DNA of 64,000 bases from Prunella strophiata (GCA_036583965.1 JAZBQD010000015.1:89081809-89145808), one strand, 5' to 3'; positions 1 through 13,610 are shown, numbered from the stretch's first letter. The notes: generated by a model not told the origin, from the letters alone. Made by a program: numbers and translations.

Positions 1-1170
1 CACTGCAGCTGCACCAGGGAGGCAGGCGGCAACCTGCCCCTGTGCAGCGGGGCTGCACCTGGGGACGTCTGTGCTGGCCTTACAGACCTGCCCAGTGAAA
101 TGCTGCTGGAAGCTGCAGCCTAATGGCAATCCACCCTGCAAGTTCAGATGTGGGCACAGACTGTGTTTTTGTGTTTTAAGCACTATGGAGTTAAACCCTT
201 AAATCAGCTCCTACTTCAAAGTACTCCCGCTGTAACTGTAAGACCAGAAGATGAGGTGGGCACTGGCAAACATAGAAAGCATAGGAATATTTTTGCAAGA
301 TCTAACATATTTAAATTGTTCTCTTAAGGTGAGTTCATAATTTTATTTTTATTTTTCAGCTAGGAAAGAGAAGATTTTCTCTTCACTGCTTTATTAACTT
401 ACGTCTGAAACCATTATGCCTTTCTAAACAAAAGCAAGCAGGCCAAGCCACAACTAAGACCAGCACACTGAGTTTCCTGGGGTGGAAAAATCATGAACAA
501 ATAAAAATCAGGTGTTGAAATGAAAGCTGAATCCACACCTTAACTGAAACTTTTGCAAATAATACAATGAACACAAAGGAGAGAACAATTCAGATTTTTG
601 CAAAGATTTTTTTGTACTTATTTTATTTGTAGTGTATTTGATTTCTCAGAACATTTTTTTTTTTTACTCCTGAAAGACACGGTTGTACTCACCTAAACTC
701 CTAAACAAACTAGTTAGACTTGAGAAAATATTCAGAGCAAATATTTAAATTTAGTTGAAACTTGCTTGGCTTCAGGTTTCTTTACAGTCTCCAAGCTCAG
801 CCCTGGTTCACTGGGAGGTTTGTGAAAGACCATGAACTTTTAGAGGGAACATGGATTGATTTATGAGTCTGCCTGAAAATCCATGTGAAATTTGCCTTTC
901 GCATGACCACGATGCAAAAATATCTTCTTTCCCCCTCAGCCCCTTCCTGCAGGTACTGGATAAACACTGATGTGTTTTATCTCCTGTTTCTGCATTGAGT
1001 CTTCCCAGCACAAGCACCATCTTGCTTGTTTCTTTATAAATCACCAGTGGTGCTAACAACAAAATGTTCACAGCTCTGGGGTTAGCACTTGTTCGTTTGT
1101 TGCTGCTACATGAGCCAGGCAGGATGAAAACGACGCCGATTTTGATTTATTTTAACTTGATGTTAATGCT
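1..1170. other. Unannotated unique sequence, left edge
   Basis: No gene or known repeat is recognised. The first 130 bases are relatively GC-rich, with short CTG/CAG-rich palindromic bits; the rest is AT-leaning. A T12 run lies at 654-665. The longest open frame is an 87-codon minus frame at 808-1071 with no recognisable domain, which I treat as chance. Confidence 0.6.
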
Positions 1171-4100
1171 GTTGTGCACATTTTGCTCTGGATTATAACA
1201 GCTGAGGACAGACTGGGGCTGCACAAAGGCTTCTCAACATCTTGTGACACATGCCAGGTTGCAGGAGGACATGTTGCTGTTGCATCTGGTTGCATGCTTG
1301 GGGAAGTGCTGTGGGATGGAAACTGCCAGCCATGCAGGATGCTCGCTGCACTGCACTACAAGGGCAACTGAAGGGTCCAAGGGGGAAGGGCCACTGGTGT
1401 GGTGCTTTTCAGCTTACTTTCACAGTCAGTGTCTCCCACAGGGTTGCGTCTCTCCATGTTCTCACCACAGAATAGTGCAATCTTTTGTCAGGAATAAGGG
1501 ATTCCACAGCTTTTCTTGTCTCCGACACACATGAAAATGGTTGGATATTTTTCACATCTGGATGTCTTGTTTCTCTGTTTCCACACGGTGTGAAAGATTT
1601 TATCAGTTGTCTGCAGGCACCAAGACCTACCCTGGGCTCAGGACAGTCCATCCTCTTTCAAGCAAAGGTGCTCCCTGCAGCAATCTTTGCAAACACAGCC
1701 ACTTCTCAGGTCGGGGAGAGAAAAAGGGAAAGGGACCTGTCTCCATGGGTTTGACAGCATCCTGCAGTGCCAGCCAGGGCCTCATTTTTAGAGTGCCATA
1801 AATGGCCCATGGAAAGTTCCCATCTGGCCCATGTTGCCAGAGAGGAAAGGGCAGGATGCTGCAAGTGAAGGGACAGCAGACTGCAATGGCTTCAAGACCT
1901 CTTGAAAGGTGTTTGACATTGGAAATTCTTTGGAAATTTGTCTGGATATAGGAAAAGACCAAGTCTATCCCAAATACACAGCTGAATTCCCCTTTATCCC
2001 AAGGACTGAATTCTCTTTATAGCAGGGAAAACACACGATAAAGAAAAAGTAGATTTTTTTTAACCACCACATGCCTCATTTAAAGGCTAAGTTGAACATT
2101 ACTTCTCCAATTTGGAAATGCATTCCCATTTCACATTCCAAATTAATTTACAGTAAAACAAATTTGTCCATTTGTAATACTTTAGGGGAAACATTTGGAA
2201 ATCTCCCAAGCATTTTGATTCAGCAGATCTGACTTATCTCTTTCCCTTTTTCCCGTCCTCAAATTTTCGCTTGTTGATTTGTTTTATTTTTTTTTCCATT
2301 CCTTTATGAGGTGGGACAAATATTAAATATGACAGCAATTCCAACGGGACCAACAAAACGGTTGTCACTCAGCTCTGCTCAATGGCTACTCCTCCAGCTC
2401 ATATATCAGCCAGAAGGATCACTGCAGAGTTGCCTGGCTTCATTTCCCTCTGTGGTTTGTCTGTGCAGATGATGTGGGTTAACCTGGGAGTGGAGAAACT
2501 GGAGCTGATCCTGGGCCCCTCCTGCACTTCTGAAGAGCACAGATGTGTGGAGCTCATAGGCCAGCTCTCAGGTCATTTCCATTACTGGGGATCTTTCGTT
2601 CAACTGCTCTTACTCTTGATATATCATGTTTCTTCTGCTTGAGAGTTACTTGTATTACTCCACTGTTTATCACGTTGTGGTTTTATTTTATATTATCCCT
2701 GGCCCATAGTGACTTATCAGGCTGTGAACACATATAACGAAACTTGAGCTGCATTTTTTCTGGCAGAGCTGCAAACAGAACTCAGTTCATGGAATTTCCT
2801 GATCCTGTGAGCTTCATAAAGGTGCGAGGTGATAATTCAAACCGAACATCTTGCTTGGTCTTGTCACATGAAGTTAAAAATTCACAAAAAAGTTCACAGC
2901 AACTAAGGGTTGGTCTTGATATCAGGACAAGAGGGTGCCAGAGGAATGGAGAAGTGAAGAGTTTCTAGGAACAGAATATTATAAATCCTTTTTTAATTGA
3001 CAACTAATTGTTCAAATAGATTCAAGAAGAATTTGTAATAGAGTATAAGGTTAAGTGATGACTTGGTGACAGTTGATGGAATGAAAATATAGCCTAGAGT
3101 TACCTTAGATGAGCATAACACTAAAAAAGGCACTTCCATGGAAATTTGTCTATGTAAATTATAATATAATGAACTAGATCAAGATTAGCACATGTGCATT
3201 AGGAATTTTGTCATATTGAGTGAAAGAAACATACTTTAGGGAAAACACTGAAAGTAGAATTGCTTTGAGGGCAAGTCTGTCTTCAGAAATAAAGGCTTGT
3301 GAGATTGCAGGGGAAAAAAAGCAATTTCAGGCCAGGGTAAGCTGTTGTTTTATTTGTGTCTACTCAAAATATAGGAGTGTTTTGTGTCAGAGGAGCTTTT
3401 CCCAGTGGGAATGAATGAGAAACTCTAATGGACAATAAATTCTGGGGGTCAGGAGGTTTTCAAGCTTCTTTTATATTGTACACTGCACTGGCTTTGAATG
3501 ACTCACAGTCCTTTACCCTATTTGTTCCAGGGAGCATGCATCACCTTCCTACCTCTCCCATAAATGAAGTGCTGTGGCAGAGCATTCAAAGTAAGACCCA
3601 GAGGGTCTAAACTGGAGGTTCAAGTCTTACCTTGGATTTTAGATGAAAATCTGGAGACAATCTGGCTGTTTGTAGGGGTCTGGTTATTTGAACCAGGAGT
3701 CAAAAGGCCTGGCAGGGATGTGACTGAGCATGCCATAAATCCTGCTGGTCTGAGAGGCTCACTGGCTTAGGAGAACCCTTAATCTTTAACACACAGCTCC
3801 TCTCTGGCTTTCACAGATGTTACTTGCTGTGAGAACACAAGAAGAGATTTGGAGAACAGTGTTCCCAGCCACTCTTATGAGAATTTGGATGTGGGAACAA
3901 GGGGGAATCCTTGTGCAATCCTTCAGGCCCTCTACAGTGTCCAGCAGGGTCCCAGATGGAGACCTCTGTCAGGCTGTAAGCTGCAGTTTGGGAATGCCTG
4001 TCCCACAGCATCAACACACTGTCCTATCTTCCCCACTGACCTCAGCATCTGCTGCTGGTGAGATCCACAGCCATGATGACCTTCCCTTATACCAGCTGAA

Positions 4101-4278
4101 ATGAAATCCTCCTGGGTCAATCCTTACACACATCTCAGCCTCAACAGAACTCCAAGGGACTAGGGAATGATGGAGAGTTTTTAGCCATGTCCAGCATCCT
4201 CATGAAGCAGAGGGCATATGACCATGAAGGAGCACAGGAAGATATGGCAGTACTCCTGTTTGCCTCAGGTGTGATCCT
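1171..4278. other. Unannotated unique sequence
   Basis: Several 60-110 codon frames overlap on both strands, mainly at 1174-1962 and 3817-4120. None shows a domain, a conserved motif or splice-linked continuation, so they are read as chance frames in moderately GC-rich unique DNA. The part from 1980 to 3420 is AT-rich and holds nothing recognised. Confidence 0.55.
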
Positions 4279-4366
4279 CTCCCCTTCTCTTTCCCTTTTT
4301 CTTTCCCTTTTTCCTTCCCTTTCTCCTTTCCCTTTCCCCTTTCCCTTTCCCTTTCCCTTTTTCCTT
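4279..4366. repeat. Polypyrimidine (CTTTCCC-like) repeat
   Basis: Nearly pure C/T tract made of irregular CTTTCCC and CTTTTTCC units, about 88 bases. It is a low-complexity, mirror-like purine/pyrimidine tract of a kind that can adopt triplex (H-DNA) form. The 60-codon frame through it (Ser/Leu/Pro/Phe repeats) is an artefact of composition. Confidence 0.9.
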
Positions 4367-4450
4367 TAGGAAAGAACCATAACAGGACAGCTGGCTAAAG
4401 CCCAGCCCTCATAAATGGAGATGTCCAAAATATAGTCAGTTAAAAAATAC

Positions 4451-4463
4451 ATATATATATATA
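4451..4463. repeat. (AT)n microsatellite, short
   Basis: Six and a half AT dinucleotides in a row. Confidence 0.8.
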
Positions 4464-4606
4464 AGCACAACCTGATCTTTTGCTTCTGCCAACTCCTGAC
4501 TGTTAAGTGAAGATGATAAATACTTTCTCACTTTATAGAGCAGTATGACACTAAATATATTTTCAAAGGTGTCTCATGGAACAAGGATGACTGCCACAGC
4601 GAGAAG

Positions 4607-4619
4607 AAAAAAAAAAAAA
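4607..4619. repeat. A13 homopolymer
   Basis: Thirteen consecutive A after GAGAAG. No retroposed gene is recognised upstream. Confidence 0.85.
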
Positions 4620-5149
4620 GGCTTCCTCATCAGTTTGTATCTCCTTTCTGTAAACTCCCTAAATAGCTGCTGGGAAAATGCCATCACTTCACACACAGGC
4701 TACCAAATATGAGGAACCCCCTCCTTTCTACAGATTCAGGTATATTTCCCTTCTGCAGCCTGACCCTGGCCTCAGCCTTGTCTCTCCCTGGGGCCAGCAG
4801 TGACCCAGTGGGACCTTCCCCTGCAAGGTTTGGGAGGGATCAGCTGCAGCTCTACATTCCTTCTGGGTGGGAGCACGTGTTAAATAAGTAATCTCTTAGT
4901 TGGCCTCTGGTTCCTCCCACATTGCATGAAGCTGGGTAGGTCATTCTGCTGCTTTGGGGAGGGCTCTGACAGCAGTGCACTGAGCACAGAAGCCTACGAG
5001 GTAACAGAAAATAGATCCCTCCCTTGGCATCAGTTGAATATCACAGGAGATTTGTTAAATCTGTGCACAGATTTTTCCTCTTATGGCGAAGTACTCAGCA
5101 TCTCTCTCCTCTCTGCAGAAGCCGCTCACCTCCATGGGGCGGTGCCAGG

Positions 5150-5290
5150 GGGTGGGTGATGCCGGGTGGGCGCAGGCATGGGGGCAGTCCCATCCCAGCC
5201 TGACTCAGCTGAAGGAGTGCGAGCAGCCCCGCTTCCTCTCACACGGCCTCGAGTGCGGGAGGGAGGGAAGGGGGAGCAGTGCCGGGATGG
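5150..5290. other. Small GC-rich, CpG-enriched patch
   Basis: About eight CpG dinucleotides in roughly 140 bases, against a CpG-poor background, with a TGACTCA (AP-1-type) site near 5200. It is too short and too weak to be called a promoter. Short overlapping frames here follow from the GC content. Confidence 0.4.
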
Positions 5291-8200
5291 TAGTATCTTA
5301 CTGTGGTGTTCCTCATCAGATGGCCTGGTAAGCCAACTTCCAGGACTGTGAATTCAAATCAAGGGAAGGCTGCTAAATCAAGGAATGGAAAAGTAATGAG
5401 CTAACCCGTGCTGCTTTCCTGTGTAGTGTTGATAACCACAGATCCTGAAGCATCCCAATGCTGCAGAGGCAGGAGAGAGCAAATAGCCTTGTTTAAGAGA
5501 GGAGCTGATAAAGGCAGGGGCAGATGTGTTTCTGCCATCTCTTGTAAGTCTACAGAGATGATAGAAACATCTTATCTGGAGGCACAGAGGTGGCTGGCCC
5601 AGATCAGCAGCCTTCTGCCTGCTTATGCAGGTGGGGAACATCTTTGTCCTGAAACAGGGATGCTCCTGTGTGCAGAGAGCCTCATGGGCTGCATGAAAGG
5701 GCTGAGGCTGACATGCCTGTGTTGGGCCAGAGACAAGGCTGAGACCCTCTGTGTGCACCACAACCTCCTGAAAGTGCTCTCTGGGGAGGCACAGCCACAC
5801 TGAGAGACCCCACTCTCCATACCACATGTACTACGGGGCTCACTGCTCAGCAGAGACAAAAGTTTGGACTCGTGCTGCTGTGGAGTCCTGGCAGGTGCCC
5901 CAAATGAGGGCCAACAACCCAAGTCAAGACATTGCTCTTTGAAAACCTGCTGCCACCGCTGCTCATTTCCATAATCCTTTCCCCTACGATAGTATAAACA
6001 AGCTGTCATCTATTTTTCAATGAAAAATACTTTTGCTTGGCTCGGTTTCACGTTGCACTGTTACTATTCGCTGTCGCAGAAGCTGCTGCAGCTATAAATA
6101 ACCTCACCACAAGCTCCTCTCATCCGTAAGCTCAAGCACTCACTTCAGAAGAGGCAGGCGAGATTAGGATCTTGTTTTGAAGGGTCAGGTGTCCCAGAAG
6201 AGGTGATGAGTGGGTGCTGTCACTGGGGTGCTGGCACCCCATGTGCCTGGCCCTCCAGTTGGCTTCCTGGCAGACAGTGCAGGATCCAGGAGCCCAAAAC
6301 CACCTTGCTTGTCACACAGGAGGTGATGCTCATGTCAAGAGCATCATGAGAACTGCCAGCAGCAATGCTTCACTTCCACATCCCACTGATGGAATCAGGG
6401 CAGCACTGCTGTCTGTGGCCCTCATGTTCCTGTCACTATCTTGCACACAGCTTGGGATAAACATCCCAGGAAGGCCACACTCCCACTGTCTCTGGGACCT
6501 GGCTGCCCTGGAGCAGGTGATATGGTCCTCTCCACTCCAGATGGGACAGAGGATCATCCAGAAGTGCTGTCAGAGCACATTTGTGTGCCCTAACTGCAGA
6601 AAGAGAGCCAAAGGTTTAAGTTGTCAGAAAACTACTTGTTTCTGGGACTTTTTTTGACTTGTTTTTTCTTCCAGATTTCCACCAGACTGGCTCAGATGAG
6701 AGGGTCAAATGAGACTTAGGTTTGGAGCAAGGAGAGAAAGGGAAGGCAGGCCCCATTTTGGGGTGAAACAGTGCAAGAGTGACATCCTCCCCACACAAGT
6801 TTGCACCACTCTAGGTGGCTGCAGAGCCCCCAGACTGCTGAGAAACCACACATTGATCACAGGCGTGTGCTTCGCAGGCATCTTGCTCAACCTCTGGTGC
6901 CAACCAAGTGTGAGACACACCAGACAGGTTTCATACACTCCCCTCTTCCTGCCAGCGTTTCTTTGTGACCAGGGCTGTTGTTTTCTCTGCTCTCTTCACT
7001 CTGCAATCCTGCCTTGGCCTCCTCCGTGGTGACAGCTGCATCCTCCCTGGTGTGCTGCCGCTCATGGTAAATGTGAGCCGTGGGCAGGGGACATGGTGTG
7101 ACTTGCCCCAAGGTGGAGGGATGCGGTTACGCTCATCCGGATCATTGCCCACGCCAGAATAAGAGCTCTGAGCTGATGATGCCCTAGATCAAGCTGGGAG
7201 TGAACCTCAGGAAGGAGAGCTCCTTTTGACTGTAGGCTGAATGAAAGCGGTGACTCATCTCAGTTCCTAAAAGCAGAGAAGTGTTTGTTTCCATACAGTG
7301 TGAAGATGCTTTAACTCAACCTTCAAGGTCTCTGGCTGTGGTTTCACATATATCACTGGCTGCTGCTGAGCAGGATAGGTGTCCCTCCTTCTCCTGTCCC
7401 CAGTCCTCACAAAGTCCTGCCCCTGCATGTCTCACCACCACGCTGAGCTGACATAGGAAATTTGACCTGGCAAAATTTGTCGCCTTCCTCTTTCTTTTCC
7501 ACTATCTCAGTTTTCTGTTGGCTTAGCTTTGGCATCAGGCATGAGGTAAAGGAGAATGAGGCCTGTCATGGGTGGCAGACAGCCTTTGGTTGGCACAGCC
7601 ATAGCATGTACTCAGTGTTCCAAAACAGAGACTCCCACCATGTCACTGCCGCCTGCCCTTGCGTGGTGTGCGCAACGTGGGCAAAGCTGGCAGAAAGCGC
7701 TGCTCCCTCATTGCCCGAGTCTCAGGCACAAGACCAGAGAGAAGCAGGCCTGTAGATTTATTCCTGAGCCCTTTTGTTTTTGTGATACTTTACTTTCCCA
7801 GCCAGACAGGATGAGAAACAAATACCACCAAAATATGATGAGAGAGGCTATTCTTGAAGTGTTTATAGCCCAGCCTCGCTGGAGAATGTTTGGCTGCCTC
7901 CCAAGACAGCCAATTCTCACTGTGTTTCCAGGCCAGTTTCTGAACTTTCAGGCACTTACCCAAACAGAATCTGGACTTTTTGAAGTTTGCTTATCTCTGT
8001 TTACAAGGGCCTCCTGCGAGGGTGAGTCAGGGAAGGGCAGCCGAGGTCAGGGGTGTGAGGGGGGAGCAGAGCAGGGAAGCTCTGGTGAGCTTTGCATGTA
8101 CTGCATGTGAGAGCAGTAGCCTGAATGCCCAGCCCTGATCTGCCCGAGTCAGTGGTCAGCCTGACTGTATCTCACAGGTCTCATCATTGCAAAAGGTTTT

Positions 8201-8450
8201 AAAAAGCACTTAAGTCCCTGAAGCATTTTTAATTAATAAAACTGAAAGTCAAAATGGTGGTGAGGGGTATGTGCCTGATTGAGAGAGTAGGGGATGATCG
8301 GAGCTGGAGCTTCTGACCAGCACCCTCCTGCAAATGCAAAGGTGTCAAGGTGAAAGCTGTCAGTTCTGGCACACTTCTGAAAAATAGTGGTCTCAGCCTG
8401 CTTAAGAAAAGCAGCCATTGCCCTCACCTTTCTCTTCTCTCTTCTTTTCC
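5291..8450. other. Unannotated sequence with antiparallel chance frames
   Basis: Open frames of 149 codons (minus, 5378-5827) and 131 codons (plus, 5408-5803) lie antiparallel over the same bases, and a 184-codon plus frame spans 7556-8110. None resembles a known family, and none shows a plausible signal peptide, domain or repeated motif. A small cluster of CpGs near 6030-6125 might belong to a conserved element. No repeat family is recognised. Confidence 0.5.
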
Positions 8451-11156
8451 AGACAGTCTACCGTTACTTACTAATTTGAAGGAGATGCTGCCTTATTAGT
8501 GCTGGAGAATAGCAAGGGTTTGCTAAATTCTCCTGGTTTTCTTTTTATTCCAGGTTGTTTCCTGTGATGGTATCTTGGGATTTTTTCTGTTTGCTTACAG
8601 ATACGGTGTGTGAGAGCTATATCAGTTTAGAAGGAATAAAATCCAAACTAAATATGGGTGAGAAATGAGCTGTGTGTTTTAGTGAACGGTCACGAATTTG
8701 CAGTCTGCAGAAGTACTTTAAAACAATAGCAACCAAAAGCTTGTTTTGCATATTTAAGGTGAAATACAAACCAATCAGGATAGGATCAAATGAAATATAT
8801 GCTACTGTTGATAAAATTCTGATATATTAAAAAGTTATTTAATTGCATGCAGCTATCCAATATCCTCAGCTGCCACTCTCAATTACTGACATTATTAGTC
8901 TGACATTATTGTATTCAAAATGTAATAAAATAACTCCATTAGTTTGGGAGCAACCTCATCACTGAGAAAAAAAAGTTTGATAATGCACTGAGTGATCAAG
9001 CAAACACAGGGATTTTATTCTATTAATTGGCTATCAGGGCAAATGTCAACATTTTATGGGTAGCAAACGATGTCAGTGCTATGTTTGTTTAAACTTATTG
9101 CTGTTTGAACTGACTGAGCAACAATAAAAAACCCTTTGTTTTTAGATAAACATTTTTTCTTTATCCTACAGGGAGCTTGTTTTGTTTAGCATGTGCCATG
9201 AACAAATTTCACTGTGCTGCTTCTAGTAAAGCATGTCTGTTTAAATCAAGTAAATTAAATGTAATCCTGAGATTAAGGAAAAAGCTGTATTTTCATTTGG
9301 AGCAGCTTGTTTTTCCTAGTTGATTTTGTTACAATTTTCCAATGTTATGTAAACAAATAGTTTAATCAGGAACAATAGTGAGGGGAAACCTTAACTTTCC
9401 TTTTTCCTCTACTGGTGAAAATAAATAACATATGTAATAAAGATACTGTAATTATAAAACAATACTATGCAAAGGATAACACAGTGATTATTTTCAGTGT
9501 CAGAAATGTGTCACGAAATTCAGAAGCAAGGTTGCAATTTCACAAAGACTTAAGAGTGGTAACCAGCCCCACTGAAGTCAGAACAGTAATAAATAGGCCT
9601 GCAGGCTTCCTCCATGCAAAAACTCCAGCTGAGTCCTTGATACAGCTGAGAAATCACAACTGATGCTGCAGTCTGCCCTCCACTTTTTGGATTTCATTCT
9701 CACACAAGCAGCAATGGTTAGCCATGTCCAGGCACGAGTGCACATGCACACTTAGTCCAAAATGAAAATGTCTTTTGTGAGCACTTCTACCTCAGGGAAG
9801 AGATGATGGGAGTAGATATGTGACTGATCTTAGTCATGTTGCTTAATACACTGGTGGGAGGCACCAAGATGCTGCTGAGATAAATGCCATGCAGAAACCC
9901 ATGGGTCTGAGCAATCACTCAAGTTTTGCTCTCAGTTCAGAAACTGAGAGCAGAAACTTCTCAGAAGTTTCACATGAACCTGCCAAGAAGGTGCAGTCAG
10001 TATGGTCACTTGTGACAGTGGGAATAGAGATGGATCATGCTGAAACTCTTTTTAAATCTGAAGCCTCTAACCCAGTTCCTGCCCAAATTTAGCACGGTGC
10101 ATTGTGTGACAAGACACTGACTCAGAGGAGTTACTCATATACTTGAGTCTTTGTGAAGTCAGTACCTTTCTGGTGACCTTCCAAACTGTTGCCTCAAAAG
10201 CCACCTATTGTTAATTTGTGCATGCAGCTTTTCTGAGAAGGTTTTGCTGAAAGAGATTTGAATGGAAAGCGCTGTTAACATTCTCATGCCCAGCCCTCAT
10301 ACATCATTTCTGAGTATGCTTCATTACCACTTAAACACTGTGGTTAACTGATAGCTTTATCTATATGTTCTTGAAAAAGTTAATGCCTAAATTAAGTAAC
10401 CTTTTCTAGCAATGTCTTGAATGGAAGGGGAAAAATGTACTTTTAAAACTTTCTGCATAAGTGGCAAACAGGGCCTGTAATTTTGCATATGCTCCAAAAC
10501 AAAACAAACATTTTATTTAAACTTTAAAAATATCTGTGTTATTCTCATATCCTGTGGTTTTGCATTAAGGTTTCAGAAGTGAGCTTTGGGGTTTCTTGTC
10601 TCATAAACAAATGAAGTGCTAATTCTGTTGTGTAGATGTTTTTATGGGTAGGTGTTTTCATAAACAAATTAAATTGCAAACAAAGATGGAGGCTGATGAA
10701 AAATTACTTTCTCTCTGACTCCCATGGTATAGCCTGTTCTCCAGCCATCCATGGAGTCTTATATGGAATCAGAAAATCTGGCTTGCAAAGCAGTAAAAAA
10801 GCAGCACATTCATTTATTTCCTGGCCTATCAAACCTCCGTAAGAAGTAAGAATTCAGATTTTTTTTTTTTAATGAAATGAGCAAGATGTTTTATTTTATA
10901 GACTGTTATGTTTTACTTGAGTTTTTCCTTTAACTGAGGTGTCCTTAAACAAAGGCACCCTGTGTGCAGGGTAGCCGAGGGTGCCAGACCTCCCTGGCTG
11001 GAGTGCTCCGCAGAATGTGAATAGCAGTTGTTTTCACTTGTGTGCATTAACTCTGGCTTTGAAAGACATACGCCATGTCAGCACTCTACTATTGCCTCCC
11101 ATCCATTTGTTTAGAGATTAATCTTCCCCTGTGACAAAGGTAATTTTTAAACTTCA
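8451..11156. other. AT-rich unannotated sequence
   Basis: AT-rich unique DNA with no frame above 82 codons and no recognised repeat. Texture (TTTAAAT, TAATT, ATGCAAAT-like words) resembles avian intergenic or intronic sequence. Runs of T occur near 10859-10870. Confidence 0.55.
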
Positions 11157-11455
11157 GAGCGGGGCAGCCCCCCTGCGCTGTGCTGCTGCTGTGATGCGAG
11201 GCAGGGGACGTGAGCTGACGCCAAGCAGCAGTGGCTCCACGGAGTCGCTGCCGGTGCCCAGGGGACAGGGGAGGGAAGTGGCATTGCCCAGGCACAGCCG
11301 AGCAGCCGCAGCCCCCCTGGATGAGGGGAGCCAGGAGGGAGCCAGCCCGGAAAGCCTGAGTGGAGCTGAGCTGCCGGCTGATCGGAGGGGAGAAGGCAAT
11401 GTGCTGGCAAAAATGCCCGAGTCCTGCTTGAAGCTGCGTTTTCACCACGGAGAAA
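11157..11455. promoter_or_regulatory. GC-rich island, candidate CpG-island-like element
   Basis: I count about 16 CpG dinucleotides in roughly 300 bases, in contrast with CpG-poor flanks. Three or four overlapping frames of 81-123 codons on both strands follow from the lack of stop codons in GC-rich sequence; no domain is visible. The patch directly abuts an AT-rich block that looks constrained (11456-11960). It could be a small CpG island, an enhancer core or simply a GC-rich unique segment. No TATA box or initiator can be assigned. Confidence 0.4.
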
Positions 11456-11960
11456 TGATGGGCCCGTTTCCCTCAGGACCCTTCTTAATTGGTTTTGTTT
11501 AAAAAGAATAAAAAGCAAAGTGCTGACAGGGTATTGTTGGCCGGCATAATCGGGTTTTAAATATGTTTTAAATCAGCTCACAGAGCAACATAGATGCTAG
11601 ATTCATCCCTTCTACTTTGTGTGCCCCAGGAAGGAGGGAAAGAAAAACAGCAGAGCCAAACTTACTAATAGATTTTAATCCTTCCTGGAGTTACTATCAG
11701 CTAGGCTCCTGCTACTGTTTACCCAGCTGAGGAGTCTTTAAATGGGTGTCTCCATTTGCAAGGATCTCATCCCATTGTGAATATGGCAATGACGAGACAA
11801 TGAGGCTGTTACAGAAGAAAGATGAGCTGGCTGCAGCCAACAAATCTTGCACTCTCCATTTACAGGGCTATAATTATCCGAAGTTTTAAAACACAATGCT
11901 ATCTGCTGAAAGGGACCATCTGGGTGAAGACCAAGACATCCCAATTAAGTGATTGATAAG
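11456..11960. promoter_or_regulatory. Candidate conserved non-coding element
   Basis: AT-rich block without open frames or repeats. It is rich in words that recur in vertebrate enhancers: TTAATTGG, TTTAAATATGTTTTAAAT, GGCTATAATTATCC and CAATTAAGTGATTGATAAG. This is judged by texture only; conservation cannot be measured from a single sequence. Confidence 0.3.
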
Positions 11961-13399
11961 CAGCTCGTGCTGGAGGAGCACACACCACCCATACAGTGCA
12001 GTTCTAAAAATGCCACTTGCGTTAACAGCCGTCTTTAAGGAGCTTGAATGAAGCATGCACTGTGGGAGGGAGGAGATCAAGTGTGTTTGTGTGATTCAAA
12101 GTCAGGCAGAATAAATAAGATCAGCCTCCAGAGCACAGTGGAAAGTGTTCTTAGAGCACTGAGGTGCAGTGGCAGAGCAGTGCCCATCTGTGCTTTGCAG
12201 TCTCCTGTGTGAGGGCAGTGGTTTTGTCCCAGGGTTGTTTTGAGGAAGCATTACAGAGAGGAGGGAGAGCAAACTTCTGCTCATGGGAGGCCTTTGCTTG
12301 CTAGGCATGAGACCATCCACCTGCATTAGATGATGAGTGGAAGCATGAGGGAGAGAAATCTGTGCTGGTGTACTCCATCCATCACAAACTTTGACTGCAG
12401 CCTTGCCCTGCAGTTCATTTTTCCATCTGCAATGAGAGGCTGTCCATCTGTCCTCCTGTTCTCGACCCACCCATCTTTTTTAAGTTCTAAGCTAAGCTCA
12501 GCTCTTGCAGAGCACATACACAATACCTGATTCAGGGCCAGTGTCTTGTGTGGCACTTTGTCACACCACAGCAACAGAAGATGCAGTTTTGCCCCCTAAC
12601 ACCTTCCCAGTATGGACCAACACTCCTTTGTGTCTTTTCAAAGCTGTAACTGGCACTCTGGGCATGAATATGGTCAGAAGTGTGACTCAGACTGCCTGCA
12701 GTAAAATAACACAACAAGCTGATTTGCTCTTCAACAATTGCCCACTGTTGCCATCCCCAGGTTATAAAGCCAGATGGGAGTTTGTGTGATAATCTAAGAT
12801 GACCATAAGCCTTGCCTTGATTAGTTCTTTTAACTTGCAAAATGGTCCATCTTGTGTGTAAGATATATTTATACATGGATATAATATTTTGTCTCTGAAG
12901 CTTGAATCTTAGTTTTAGTGTTGCTGTGTCTTGCCCACACCTTTGAGACTTTGCTCTGGCCTGTGGCCTCTCTTGCTAATTTTCTCTTTGGATATTGACT
13001 GTTCTCACCCCCTCCACCTGTTCTAAGAATCGATTGAGGCACATATATCTTTCAAGTAGATTTATTTTTGAATGCTTTTCTGCAAACCCATCTTGATTTA
13101 CCAGCAAAGTTACCCATATATGAGCATTCAAATGGGATGTGACCTTTATTTTCTATGCCTAGAGTACATGTGACTGCATTTTTATCATATTTAAATGCTG
13201 TTTTGCAGGGGCTACTGTGTGAGTAACTCATCATCTTCACTTGTGCATCACTTTCCTTAAATCTTTCTCTTATCTTGCAAGCTTTTCATGTAAGATTTGT
13301 TGTTGTCTTTTGCTGTCTTGCCTGTCTGGCAAAGCCAAATAGAAAGAAAGGAATCCAGGTGGGTTTCAGTGGAAGCAAACCCTTGTTTTCCCAGCAGAA
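11961..13399. other. Unannotated unique sequence
   Basis: Several 60-120 codon frames on both strands around 12100-12880, none recognisable. No repeat is identified. Confidence 0.5.
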
Positions 13400-13610
13400 A
13401 AATACCTGGGGATGCTGGCTGACAGCAGCTGAATATGATCCAGCATATGCCCAGATGGATGGCCAAAAGGCCAGTGGCATCCTGGCCTGTGTCAGCAATA
13501 GTGTGGCCAGCAGGACCAGGGCAGTGATTGTCCCCCCTGTACTTGGCACAGGTGAGGTGGTATCTCAGGTCCTGGGTTCAGTCCTGGTCACCTGTAAAAG
13601 TGAACATTCT
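13400..13610 (+). mobile_element. CR1 LINE fragment (3' part of reverse-transcriptase ORF)
   Basis: The plus-strand translation around 13425-13560 contains [20 protein letters not shown], which matches the C-terminal part of avian CR1 reverse transcriptase (the stretch just before the segment that reads [14 protein letters not shown] in intact copies). Similarity fades shortly after 13600 and the usual 3' tail is missing, so both ends are truncated. The copy is diverged and carries small indels. It sits inside a 140-codon open frame (13275-13697) that is therefore LINE-derived in part. Confidence 0.85.

Noticed and set aside
2109..2144. AATTTGGAA ... TTCCAAATT inverted repeat
   Set aside because: Nine-base arms with an 18-base loop are expected many times by chance in AT-rich DNA of this length.
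5378..5827. Antiparallel 149- and 131-codon frames
   Set aside because: They overlap each other almost fully and match no family; one-strand coding signal is absent.
7556..8110. 184-codon plus-strand open frame
   Set aside because: No domain, no motif and unremarkable composition. No ribosome or splice context could be defended. Best read as chance.
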